NCBI GenBank assembly: GCA_027257055.1
Contig: JAPVLO010000073.1
Location: forward strand, 8,823,001-8,887,000
DNA length: 64,000 bases
Direction: 5' to 3'
Source of the DNA: Cephalopachus bancanus
Taxonomy: Eukaryota; Chordata; Mammalia; Primates; Tarsiidae
Below the pieces are notes generated by a model, which worked only from the letters and a program-made list of their open reading frames with translations, searched no databases and was not told the DNA's origin. Below, one piece after another: positions 24,471-35,937 of the stretch. The position numbers were made by a program, and so were the translations under genes. Position 1 is the first letter of the stretch; each line of letters opens with the position of its first letter.

Positions 24471-25592
24471 TTCATGATAGGAGGGCTAAGAGGAGTCCTT
24501 TGACAAGGACTCGATCTAGTACTTTTTATAATACTTCCTTGAATATAGACTTTATCCCAGTTGCCTGACATCCTTTAGTGAACTTCCAGGGCAGGGTAAC
24601 AGCTCCAGAGCAAAACAAAACAAACAAAACAAAAATAAACACATACATATTTTTAAAAGACACTGACTAGAAAGATCTCATAGGCAGAAGCACTTTTTCT
24701 TTTCCCATTGAAAACTCTATTTCTCTGTACAATGGACCAAAAGGGTGTTGAAAACTGGACCAGTTGGACATGTGATATGGTAAAGTAGTTATTTTATAAC
24801 ATGCACTAAACATTAGAGAAATAGTTGAAAAAATGTTGTCAATTAATTCAGGTTTCCACACATGATGATCCCACTTCTAACAAAGTTGTCACCTTTGAGT
24901 GAACAACAAGTGAACAATCACCCTCACTGGCACCAATATATTTTTAAGGAGTACTTTTATGACTCTCCATGCAGGTTGTACTATGCAACTATAGTGTTCC
25001 CACCAAACCCTGAGGCTAGTTCTTTGATGGTTGTAATGAGCTAAAAATTTGAAAATAAATAATGCATGGCATGGAGGTATTTACTAGGAATGAGTACTTT
25101 GTTTATTAACTAATTTAAATAGCTTTATGCTGCCCTTTAAGATGTTCTCTGGTTTAGAAAATTGCAATCTGATAACAATTCAAGTAAGTAAAATGTTATG
25201 TTACATTCAATGCATATAATAAATTAGTTATTTTACATTTAAATAGAAGTGAGCAATTTTTATTAATAGAAAATTTTGTTTCTCATTGCTATCACTAAAT
25301 ACATATTAAACATATATTTTCAAATAACAGTGAAAATTTTTAGTCTCCACTTGTCTTTGTCTGGAGTTCCTGAAAACATTTCTTCTCAAAATAGAACAAA
25401 AAGGGAGCATTTTTCAGTGCCTAGGTCACAGACTGCCCATAGCTACAATATACAATCTATGTCTTTACTTGGTAACCAAAACAGTTCTGTAAGAAATTGC
25501 TTCCAATTTTCAAGGAATGATACTAGTTGAGACTGTCCCCTTTTGCCTAGTAATGGAATAGCTTTCTAGTTAATCTACATTATCCTACTTTC
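24471..25592. other. Unassigned sequence
   Basis: Includes an A-rich (CAAAA)n run near 24612-24640. No gene. Confidence 0.3.
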
Positions 25593-25636
25593 TTTCCCTC
25601 TAATCCACCCTACTGTTAGGGTGGATTAGAGGGAAA
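25593..25636. repeat. Perfect 20-bp inverted repeat, 4-nt loop
   Basis: Left arm 25593-25612 (TTTCCCTCTAATCCACCCTA), loop 25613-25616 (CTGT), right arm 25617-25636 is its exact reverse complement. No mismatches. Confidence 0.97.
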
Positions 25637-25924
25637 AATTTCAAAAACTTTTAAAACCCTAACCTCCATCAAATCCTTAATCATTTTTATTACCTGTGGG
25701 CTAAGCCATTCAGCTTTCTCTCATTGTATTGGTCATCTAGGTTTTGAAAAACTCATGAGCACAAGCATATGTGTGTGCTATGACAGATCTGGTGCTGTAT
25801 GAAGAAGTATTGAAAGCGATAGGAAGCATATAATGCATTCTCTTGGAGTGTCATTTTTTACTCAATAACACATCCTTTGAATAATCATTTTAGTGTTAAC
25901 ACACATTCACTTTAAAATAAATGA
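25637..25924. other. Unassigned sequence
   Basis: No gene or assignable repeat. Confidence 0.3.
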
Positions 25925-25992
25925 AGAGCACAGCAGCTCACACCTGTAATTCCAGCACTTCGGGAGGTCAAAGCAGGAGGATCACTTGCCTT
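25925..25992 (+). mobile_element. Alu left-monomer 5' fragment
   Basis: 'agcacagcagctcacacctgtaattccagcacttcgggaggtcaaagcaggaggatcacttg' is the start of an Alu or FLAM in plus orientation. It is cut off where the ancient L1 begins. Confidence 0.8.
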
Positions 25993-25994
25993 GC

Positions 25995-26560
25995 TCCCAA
26001 TCTTAGGGAAAAACATTGTCTTTAACTATTAAGTGTGTGTTGGCTTCAAGCTTTTTATAGATTTCCTGTGTCAAGTTGGCGAAGATTCCTTTCATTCTTA
26101 ATTTGCTAACAAATTTATATAAATGAGTATTAAGTGTGAACAAATACATTTATCATGATAATCATATTTTCCCCTCTTATTCTGTTAATATGAAGAATAA
26201 GATTGATTTTCAATTGTTAAAGCATCCTTGAAACAAATGCCACTTGGTCATGATATAGTATCTATTTTTACACATTGTGCATTCAATTTGATACTTTAAA
26301 ATAATTTTTCATCTGTGTTATGAAGGATACTGACTAGCTTTGTAGGTTTCTTTCATTGAATTGTTCTTGTCTGATTTTGGTATAAGAGTAATTCTAATTT
26401 CATGAAATGATTTGGGAAGTGTTAACATTCTCATCTATTTTCTAAAATTATTTGTGTAGGATTGGCATGATTTTTTTCTGCAAACATTTGATGGACTCCA
26501 CATAAAACTATGTGGGCTTGAAGTTTTCTTGTGGGAAAGATTTTAGTCATATTTTCCATT
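25995..26560 (-). mobile_element. Ancient L1 (L1M-like), ORF2 RT-proximal part
   Basis: Reverse-read ORF2 blocks are visible: 'aagcatccttgaaacaaatgccacttggtcatgatatag', 'gatttgggaagtgttaac', 'tttgtgtaggattggcatgat'. It is highly decayed with no usable frame. It appears to continue at 39050-39311 and 44895-46110, being split by younger insertions. Confidence 0.78.
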
Positions 26561-26810
26561 TTTTCTTTTTTTATTTCAATAGCTTTGGGGGATACAAATA
26601 AATTTTCATCTGGGGTTTGAGAATACCCACCATCCCCACCAGTACACATTGTACTCAATAGGCAATTTATTTTTGTCCCACTTCTGAGTCTCCAGTGTCC
26701 ATTATACCATTCTTTACGTCTTTGCAATCCTTAGTTTAGTTCCCACTTATAAGTGAGAACATGTGGTGTTTGGTTTTCTGTTTCTGAGTTCGCTTAGGTT
26801 GATGTTCTGA

Positions 26811-26947
26811 AATTCTTTTTTTTTTTTTTTTGAGTTGGAATCTCACTTGGTCGCCCAGACTGCAGTGCAGTGGCCGCTCCCGGCCACTGCAGCCTCGCCT
26901 GCTGGCCTCCAGTGATCCTTCCGCCTCAGCCTTCCGAGTACAATTCT
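26811..26947 (-). mobile_element. Young Alu right-monomer fragment inside L1 C
   Basis: Body 26817-26941, with a poly-T at the left and truncated at 'cttccgagtac'. Short flanking repeats AATTCT occur at 26811-26816 and 26942-26947. Removing the body restores a normal L1 order (ctgaaattctatccaag). Confidence 0.88.
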
Positions 26948-29020
26948 ATCCAAGTTGCTGCAAAAGACATTATTCCATTCTTTTTGATAGATTAATAGTA
27001 TTCCATAGTGCATATATACCATATTTTTATTATCTTCTGATTGAATGATGGGCATTTAGATTGACGTCACATCTTTGCAATTGTGAATTGTGCTGTAATG
27101 AGCATGCAGGTGCAGGTGTCTTTTTTATATAATAGCCTCTGTTTGTTAGAGTAGATACTTAACAGTGGATTGTTGGATCAAATGGTAGATTTATTTAGTT
27201 TTTTGAGTAATCTCCATACTGCTTTCCATAGAGGGTGTACTAATCTATACTCCCACCAACAGTTTATGAGAATTCCCTTATCTCTACATCCATGCCAGCA
27301 TCTATTGTTTTTTGATTTATTAATAGTGGCCATTCTGACTGGTGTAAGGTGGTGTCTCATTATGGCTTTAATTTGCATTTCCCTGATGATGAGTGATGTT
27401 GAGCATTTTTTCATATTTACTGGTCATTTGTATACCTTCTTTTGAGAGATGTCTGTTCATGTTGTTTGCCCACTTTTAATGGGGCTATTTGCTTTTTTCT
27501 TGCTGATTTGTTAGAGTTCTTTGTAGATTCTGGATATCAGTCTTTTGTCAGATTTATAGTTTGTGAATATCTTCTCCCATTCTGTGAGTTGCTTATTTGC
27601 TGTTTATTTTTTTATTTTTGCTGTGAAGAAGCTTTTTAGTTTCCTTTTTTTTGCATTTGTTTTTGGGACTTTATACCTAAATTCTTTGTCTAGACTGATG
27701 TCCAAAGGAGTTTTTCCTAGGTTTTATTCTAGGGTTTTTAAAATAGTTTCATGTCTGACATTTATGTCTTTAATCTATTATAAGTTAATTTTTGTATACG
27801 GGGAGAGATAAGAACCAAGTATCATTTTTCTGCGTGTAGCTATCTAATTTTCCTAGTACCATTTATTGAATAGGGTGTCCTTTCTGTATGTTTTTGTCTG
27901 CTTTGTAAAAAACCAGTTGGTTGTAGGTATTTGAGTTTGTTTCTGGATGCTCTATTCTGTTTCATTGGTCCATATGTCTGCTCTTGTACCAGTACCATGG
28001 TGTTTTGGTTACTACAGCCTTGTAGTATAATTTGAAGTCATGTAATGTGATGTCTCCAGCTTTATTCTTTTTGTTTAAGATTGCTTCGGCTATTCTGGTT
28101 CTTTTTTGGTTCCATATGAATTTTAGGATTGCTTTTTCTAATTCTGTGAAAAATGATGTTGGTAGTTTGATAGAGATTGCATTAAATCTATAGATTACTT
28201 TGGGTAATATGGTCATTTTAACAATGTTGAATCTGCCAATTCATGAGCATGAGATGTTCCTCCATTTCTTTGTGTCCTCTACATTTTTTCATCAGAGCTT
28301 TGTAGTTCTCCTTGTAGAGATCTTTCATGTTTTTGGTTAAATATATTCCAAGGTAGTTTAACTTTGGTTGCTATTGTAAATGGAATTGGAATTTTGATTT
28401 GATTCTCAGTTTGGTCACTATTGGTGTATAGGAAAGCTACTGCTTTGTGTGTGTTGATGTTTGTATCCTGAAACTTCACCAAATTCATTTCTCAGATGTA
28501 GAAATCATTAAGAGGAGTCTTTAGGATTTTCTAGGTATAAAATCATATTGTTGGCATAAAGAGATAATTTGATTTCTTCTTTTCCAATTTTGACACCCTT
28601 TATTTCTTTACCTTGATTGATTGCTCTGGCTAGGACTTCCAGTACTATGTTAAATAGGAGTGGTGAAAGTGGGTATCCTTGCCTTGTTCCAGTTCTGAGG
28701 GGAGATTTTTTCCATTCAGGCTAACATTGGTTGTGGGTATGTTGTACATGGCTTTTATTATTTTGAGGAATATTCTCTCTTTGCCTATTTGCTGAAGGCA
28801 TTTATCATTAAGAGATGCTGTATGTTACCAAATGTTTTTTCTGCATATATTGAAGTGATTGTATAATTTTTGCTTTTAATTGTGTTTATGAGTGGATTAT
28901 GTTTATTGACTTGTGTATGTTGAACCACCCTTGCATTCTGGGATAAAATTCACTTGGTCGTGGTATATGGGTTTTTTTTTATGTGCTGTAATTCAGTTAG
29001 CTAGTATTTTGTTGAGAGTT

Positions 29021-29291
29021 TTTTTTTTGAGTTGGAGTCTCACTGTCGCCCAGACTGGAGTGCAGTGGCTGCTCCCGGCCACCGCAGCCTTGACTTGCTG
29101 GGCTCCGGTGAGCCTTCCACCTCAGCCTTCCGAGTAGCTGGAATTACAGGCATGCACTACCACACCCAGCTGATTTTTTTGATTTATTGTAGAGATGAGG
29201 TCTCACTGCCCAGGTGGGTCTCGAACCCGCGGGCTCAGGCAATCCACTCACTTCAGCCTTCCAAAGGCGTGGGATTACAGGCTGAGCCACC
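29021..29291 (-). mobile_element. Young Alu dimer inside L1 C, no clear TSD
   Basis: Nearly full dimer from the poly-T at about 29021 to 'gctgagccacc' at 29291, lacking the last ~9 bases of the 5' end (gagcccggc). The host L1 should read 'gttgagaattttggcatctatgttcatcaaagatattgg'. Here 'gttgagagttttt' is followed by the Alu and then 'aaagcaatattgg', so about 14 target bases are missing and no duplication is visible. Confidence 0.88.
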
Positions 29292-29698
29292 AAAGCAATA
29301 TTGGTCAGTAGTTTTGTTGTTGTTGTTGTGTCTTTTTCTGGCTTTGGTATCAGAGAGATACTGATCACAAAGAATGAGTTAGGGAGGATTCCCTCCTCTT
29401 TAATCTTCTGGAATAGCTTCAGTAAAATTGATACCGGTTCTTCTTTGAAGGTCTAGTAGAATTCAGTTGTGAGTCCATCAGATCCTGTACTTTTTTTGGT
29501 TGAGAGACTTTTTTTAAAAAAAAATAATTAATATTTTTTATTATGATATTATGGGGTACAGTTAAGGGTTAGGTATATAAGTATGCTTCTTTCAGGCACC
29601 CTTGTTGGTAAGAGGTGTCTCCCCATCCCCAGACAGATATTTACTACCATTAATCCTATCTCTCTTCCCCTCCCCCCGCATAGTTTCCCACCAGTTAG

Positions 29699-32600
29699 TC
29701 ATTTTCTTATATTATTACGTTGGATGTTCAAGGTCCAGTATATGAGTGAGAACATGTGATACTCAGACCTTTGTTTCTGTGAGAGGTCACTCTGTATTAT
29801 ATAATCTAGTTCCATCCAGGTTGTTGTGAAATTCATGATTTTGTTCTTTTTTATGGCTGCAGAGTATTCCATCACGCATATGTACCACATTTTTAAAATC
29901 CAGTCCTCTTTTGATGGACAGCATGGTTGCTTCCAGGTTCTTGCTATTGTGAATAATGCTGCAATAAACATACGTGTGCAGGTATCTTTTTTATAGAGTG
30001 ATTTGAGTTCTTCCGGATATATTCCCAGTAGGGGGATTGTGGGGTCATATGGGAAGTCAATATTTAGAGCTTTAAGAATTGCCATACTGTTTTCCTCAGA
30101 GGTTGAACTAGTTTGCACTTCCACAACTGTGTAGAAGTGCTGCCTTTTCGCCACACCCTCTCCAGCAACTGTTATTTTTTGTTATTGATAATTGCCATTC
30201 TGACTGGACTTAGGTGGTATCTCAGTGTGGTTTTGATTTGCAGCTCCCTGATGATTAGTGAGGTTGAACATTTCTTCTGTGTGTCTGTTGGCTGTTTGGA
30301 TATCTTCCTTTGAGAAGAGTCTGTTCATATCTTTTGCCCATTTTATAGTGAAGTTGTTTGTTTTTTTCTTTTCAGCATGTTTGAGTTCCTTGTAGATCCA
30401 AGATGTTAAGCCTTTGTCAGACCTGGAGTTGGCAAATACTTTTTCCCAGTCTGTAGGCTGTCTCCCTGCTCTCTTGACAGTTTCTTTGGCTTTGCAGAAG
30501 CTTGTCAGTTTAATTAGGTCCCACTTGTCTATCTTCTCTCTTATGGCCTGTGAGTTTCAGTTTTTGTTCAGGAATTGGGTGCCAGTTCCAATTTCCATGA
30601 GGGTATGTCCTTCATTTTCTAAGGTTCTTATGGTTTGAGGTTTTACATTTGGGTAATTTGGAGTTAATTTTTGTGTATGGGGATGGATAGGGGTCCTGTT
30701 TCAATCTGCATGTGGTCAGCCAGTTTTCCCAGCACCATTTACTGAATAGGTTCTCCTCTTCCCGGTGGTAGGTGGTGGAGGCTTTGTCGAAGATGAGTTG
30801 GTTGAGAAATTGAGGTCTTGCCTCTGGAATCTCAATTGTATTCCATTGGTCTATATGTCTGTTCCTGTACCAATACCAAGCTGTTTTGATGATTGTAGCT
30901 TTATAGTAAAGTTTGAAGTCTGGTAATGTGATACCACCTGCTTTGTTTTTTTTGCTGAGGATTGTTCTGGTTATTTTTGGTCATTTTTGTTTCTGTATGA
31001 ATTCCTATGTTGTTTTTTCTAGGTCTGAGAAGAATGTTGCTGGTAATTTGATGGGTATTGCATTAAATCTGTAGATTGCCTTAGGTAGGATGGACATCTT
31101 CACAATGCTGATTCTTCCAATCCATGAGCATGGGATATTTTTCAACTTGTTTGTGTCATCTTTGATTTCTTTGAGCAGAGTTTTGTAGTTCTCATTGTAA
31201 AGGTCTTTCTCGTCTCTGGTTAGGAAGATGCCAAGGTATTTCATTTTTTTTGTGGCTATTGTGAATGGAATTGTGATTTTTATTTGGGTTTCTGTTTGTT
31301 TATTATTGGTGTAAAGAAATGCGATTGTCTTTTGCACATTTATTTTATATTCTGAAATTTTGCCAAAGGCCTTTATCAGTGTAAGGAGGTTTTTGACAGA
31401 TTCTCTTGGGTTTTCAAGGTACACAATCATTTCATCTGCAAAGAGAGATAACTTGACTTCCTCTTTTCCTGTTTGGATACCCCTGATTGCCTTCTCTTCT
31501 CTGATTGCTCTAGCCAGGACTTCCAATACTATATTGAACAGGAGGGGTGGGAGTGGGCATCCTTGTCTTGTTCCAGTTTTCAGGAGAAATGGTTCCAATT
31601 TTTGTCTGTTTAGGAGTATGCTGGCTGGCTGTGGGTTTCTCGTAGATGGCTTTTACTATTTTGAGGTATGTTCCCCGTATGCCTAGATGTTTGAGGGTTT
31701 TTATCAAGAAGGGTGCTGAATTTTATCAAAAGCTTTTTCTACATCTAATGATATAATCATGTGGTTTTGTTTTGACATCTGTTAATGTATTTTATTACAT
31801 TTATGGTTTTATGAATGTTGAACCAGCCTTGCATCCCAGAGATGAAACCTACTTGGTCATGATTGATGATTTTTGAAATGTGTTGTTGAATCCGGTTTGC
31901 TAGGGTCTTGTTGAGAATTTTGGCATCTATGTTCATCAAAGATATTGGCCTGTAATTTCTCTTTCTTTGTTGGATCTTTACCTGGCTTGGGTATCAATGT
32001 GATGTTAGCATCATAAAATGATTTGGGGAGAGTTCCATCTTTCTCAATTGCCTGGAATACCTTCAGTAAGATTGGTATCAGCTCCTCTTTAAATGTCTTG
32101 TAGAATTCTGCTGGAAAGCCGTCTGATCCAGGGCTTTTTTTTTGTAGGTAATTTTCTTATTATGTAGTCAATTTCCTTGATTGTTATTGGTCTATTTAGG
32201 GTGTCAATTTCTTCTTGTTTCAACTAGGCAGGTTGTGTAATGACAGAAAGTCCTCCATTTCCTTAAGGTTTTCCAGTTTTTTTCCATACAAGTGTACGTA
32301 GTAGTCTCTAATGATCTTTTGTATTTCTTTAGGATCAGATGTGATTTCATCTTTTTTGTTTCTGGTTGTGTTTATTTGGGCTTTTTTTCTCTTTTTCTTG
32401 GTCAGTCTAGCTAGGGGACCATTGATCTTGTTTATCCTTTCGAAGAACCAGCTTTTTGTTTCACTGATTTTTTGTATTGTCTTTTTGTCTTCTATGTTCT
32501 GGATTTGGGCTTTTATTTTGGTGTTCTGGATTCTTCTGCTGAAATTATGGTTTTTGTGGTCTTGCTTTTCCAGCTTCCTTAGTTGGCCTGTTAGGCTGTT

Positions 32601-33540
32601 AATTTGTGATCCTTCTAATTTTTTCATGTGCATTTGTAGAGATATAAATTCCCCTCTTACTACAGCTTTCATGGCATCCCACAGATTTTGGTAAGATGTT
32701 TCTTCATTTTCATTTGTTTCCAGGAATCTTTTAATCTCTGTTTTGATTTCATCATTGACCGAGGAGTTGTTTAACAGCATGCTGTTTAGTGTCCATGTAC
32801 TTGTGGGTTTTGGGGGACTTTGTTGATGTTAATGTTTATTTTTATTCCTCTGTGGTCTGAGACGGTGCATGGTAAAATTTCAGTCCTTTTAAATTTGCTT
32901 ATGCTTGTTTTATGGGCAAGTATGTGGTGGATCTTAGAGTACATTCCATGAGGTGATGAGTAGAATGTGTATTCTGTGGTCTTTGGATGGAGGGTTCTGT
33001 AGGTATCATTTAGGTCCATTTGATCAAGAATCACATTGAGGTTTTGGGTCTTGTTACTGATTTTTTGTCCTGATGATCTGTCTAGGGTTGTGAGTGGGGC
33101 ATTAAAGTCCCCGGCTATGATGGTATTGGAGTCGATATCTTTTTTTAGTTTACCTAGGAGCTGCTTTATGAGAATTGGTGCTCCTATGTTGGGAGCATAT
33201 ATGTTTAGGATGGATATTTCTTGTTGATGGATTGAACCTTTAATCATTATGTAGTGGCCTTCTGTATCTTTTTAAATTTTTGATAGTGTATAGCGTATTT
33301 TGTTGAGATTAAGATCGTGGCTCCTCCTTTGTTTTGTGTTCCATTCACCTGAAAACTTCTTTCCCATCCTCTTACTTTGAGACTGTGAGTATCCTTTCTA
33401 GTGAGGTGAGTCTCTTGAAGGCAATAGATTGTTGCCTGGCGATATTTTATCCATTTAGCCATTCTATGTCTTTTCAGTGGTGCATTTATTCTGTTCACAT
33501 TCAAACTAATTATTGAAATGTGAGAGTTGATCCCTATCAT
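29699..33540 (-). pseudogene. L1 A ORF2 (endonuclease-reverse transcriptase), broken
   Basis: ORF2 encodes the APE-type endonuclease and reverse transcriptase that nick target DNA and prime cDNA synthesis. The start is the ATG at 33540-33538 (MIGINSHISIISLNVNR). Endonuclease fragments occupy 33540-33247 and 33247-32786 and include the SDHRGIK motif. The linker region is 32780-32220. RT pieces lie at 31939-31757 and 31598-31005, including [17 protein letters not shown]. The C-terminal piece is 30154-29699, ending before a stop at 29699. The frame shifts or stops several times (about 33247, 32785, 32200-31940, 31750-31600, 31000). The RT metal-binding motif reads FADE (31431-31442), replacing the second catalytic Asp of FADD by Glu. 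Confidence 0.92.
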
Positions 33541-33609
33541 AATGTTCTTACAACATTGTTCCTGTTCTTCCTGTTTGTGTGTTGTCTTTCTTTTGGTTTT
33601 AGAGTTGGA

Positions 33610-34569
33610 TCATGTGTGTTTTTAATCTTTTACCTGTATTCTTGTGAAGAACGTTGTTGTTCTTTTTTCCTTTTTCTGTGTTCAATACTTTCTTAAGTGT
33701 TTCTTGTAGAGGTGGTCTCATGGCAGTGTAGGTTCTTAGGGATTGGATATCTGGTAAAGATTTCAATTCTCTCTCACTGATGTAGCTTAGCTTGGCTGGG
33801 TAGGTTATTCTCAGTTGAAATTGCTTATCTTTTAGTACTTTGAAGATAGGGCTTCAAGCTCTCCTAGCCTGGAGGGTTTCTGTATATACTCTAATTGGTC
33901 TTCCCTGGTAGGTAGTCTGACCTTTTTCTCTTCCTGCCTTTAGGATTTTTTCTTTTATACCTACTTTGTTTAGGTGAATTATTATGTGTCTGGGAATTAG
34001 TCTTCTCATTTGTTGTCTTCCAGGGGTTCTCTGAATCTCTTGTGTTTGAATTTTTTCATCACTGATGAGATGAAGGAAGTTTTCTTGAATGATTTCATGA
34101 AATGTGTGTTCCAGTGTGACCTCTGTTTCTCTCTCTGCCTCAGGAAGGTCAATTACTCTTAGGTTCGGTCTCTTGAAGTGATCATTAATCTCTTGAAGGT
34201 TTTGTTCTTTCTTTCTGAGCTTCTTTTCTATGCTTTTGACAGTTTGGGTTAGTTCTGTGTTTTGGTCTTTGAGCTCTGACATTCTTCTGCTTGGTTAATT
34301 CTGCTTTCCATGCTTATTAGTTTGTTATTTATTTCCATCACAATATTCTTAACTGCTGTTATTTCTGACATCAGCTCCTTCCTATTTTCCTCTTGTCTCT
34401 CCTCAATTTTTAAAATTCTCTCTATTAATGTCTTGATGTCTGGGTTTGTTGCTTGTGACCAGTCATTCTGGGGGCCCTTCATTGTTTGTGTTCCGGAGTC
34501 TGTTTTCTCAGTGTCTGGTCTCCCAGGGGTCTGTGTGAGACCTATATTCTTCTTTTGAGTTTTCTTAAT
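33610..34569 (-). pseudogene. L1 A ORF1 (RNA-binding chaperone), start lost
   Basis: ORF1p is the trimeric coiled-coil RNA-binding protein that packages L1 RNA. The codon aligned with the ORF1 ATG of L1 B (44003-44001) is ATT here (34569-34567), so the start is lost. A readable piece (34482-34249) has the Glu/Lys-rich coiled-coil N-terminus. A second frame (34282-33854) holds the RNA-recognition region (NLRVIDLPEAERE) and C-terminal region (RRLIPRHIIIHL). The switch between them is a frameshift near 34249-34282. A stop at 33854-33856 truncates the C-terminal domain where L1 B has TGG; the family stop would be at 33610-33612. Confidence 0.88.
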
Positions 34570-35937
34570 TTGTGTGGGGTTTTCCCCTCCCTACTTTTTC
34601 CTCCCCTCCATGTCACCGTCTTCTTTAATTCTGTTATTCAGGGGTAGAGGGGCTGCTTTTTCTTCTGTTTGTTCAATATCCTATTCTTCTTTATGTATGC
34701 CCTCTTACTTTTTTCAATTTTGGAGTTGCACTGTAGGCTGGGGGTGGTCCTTTTTGCAATTTTGAGATTTACTTAAGGGGGAGCTGTGATTCAAAATCAA
34801 TCTGCAGGTCCTGGTATCTGCTGACAGGTGTATGGATAATCTGAAACCCAACCCCCACTGCCTTGGAATCTGTCCGTGCAGTGGGGGCTGTAGGTTTACT
34901 CCCTAAAATAAAATGAGGTTAGCAGAGGGAAGAGATTGGAGCAGACAGTGGGGGGAATAAGAGATGGAGAGAAAGAGGAGTAAGGGGGGAAACAGACGAG
35001 TGTACCAACAAATGGAGAGAGAGAGAGACTTAAACTGAAACAGATAAAAACAATAGACAACAGCTACAGACTAACTAACTCCCATACAAAAAAACTAAAG
35101 CTTATAATAATGCTAACATACAAGCTAACCAACCACCTTATTGGTGTGCTGTTTCTTTATACAAAGAAATGGTTTACAGAGAGGAGAAAAGAGAAGAAAA
35201 GGAAGAGAGAAGAAAAAAGAACAAAACAGTAGAAATAGAATCAAGTCATTAAGCTAACGGAACCAATCGAGCACACTCTGAGACTTTTTGCTTAAGTCTA
35301 ATGTCCTATCAGCTCTGATTTCTAGCTGTTTTCTCAAGCTGGTAAATTTGTTCACAGTTAGGATCAGTTGCCCCTGGCCTGCTGTGAAGGACAGTTCAGA
35401 TTACCACTAAGTTCACCACTCAAATCTGGCCTGTGTCTGTTTTTCATGCTTTTTTTGTCCCGTTTCAGTGTTGTTACCTTGAATTGCCAGCAGGTGGTGC
35501 TATCCCGCAGCCCCAGAGGGTGAGGAGCCAAACAGGAGCTGGGCAGAGGCTGGAGAGGGAGCCTGCCCCAGGGCACACAGGAGGAGACCCACGGCTGGCA
35601 GGACATCACTGCTGCAGAGGTGGTAGCGACCCCAGCAGATCTTGCCTGCAGGGGCTTCAAGGACTGAAGTCGTGGATAGCCTCAGGCACAGGTGACATGA
35701 TGCACTATGGCCACTACAGAGGCCATGGCCGTGCTGGCGGCTGCAGTGTGTGCAGCTGGAGTGACTGTCCAGACTGCCTTGATGCCCCAGTGGTGGCAAT
35801 GGCTGAGCTCTGTGTGAAGAGCAGGCTGCAGATGTTGGGATCTGCAGCCCTGGGGAGAGAGCCAGAGGCCCTCTGCATTCTCCTTTGCAGAGGGTCTCAT
35901 AGACCAGGCTGCCCTGTCGCCATCTTGCCTGACATCC
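34570..35937 (-). promoter_or_regulatory. L1 A 5'UTR (internal promoter region), type 1
   Basis: About 1.37 kb upstream of ORF1. The distal part (35400-35937) is GC-rich with many CpG-derived bases, and the proximal part is purine-rich. The 5' end reads (minus strand) 'gtcaggcaagatggcgac', the usual L1 AAGATGGC start. Apart from that start I see no similarity to the 5'UTR of L1 B or of the L1 at 62834. A 201-codon antisense (plus-strand) frame runs 35433-36038. Confidence 0.8.

Larger units (their letters stand above)
26561..29501 (-). mobile_element. L1 C, 3' half (3'UTR and ORF2 RT/C-terminal region)
   Basis: The minus-strand element starts near 26561 with 3'UTR text (acccaccatccccaccag, cttataagtgagaacatgtgg) and continues into ORF2 RT sequence. 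It is interrupted at 29501 by L1 A and resumes at 35938: the text 'ggttgagagactt' here joins 'agagacttctaattactg' there. The ORF2 frame fragments carry L1 residues, for example 27962-28216 with '[20 protein letters not shown]'. The RT catalytic motif reads YANN (28547-28558) in place of F/YADD. Three Alus (two inside this half) and L1 A sit in C, so C is older than they are. Confidence 0.9.

Noticed and set aside
31360..31686. 108-codon plus-strand frame, and similar ones at 32311-32694, 40835-41116 and 41783-42139
   Set aside because: These are antisense shadows of L1 ORF2. The matching frames in L1 A and B are similar only because the elements are.
35364..35799. Several 98-122 codon minus-strand frames at 35364-36050
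   Set aside because: They lie in the GC-rich L1 A 5'UTR and lack the features of L1 proteins; chance frames.
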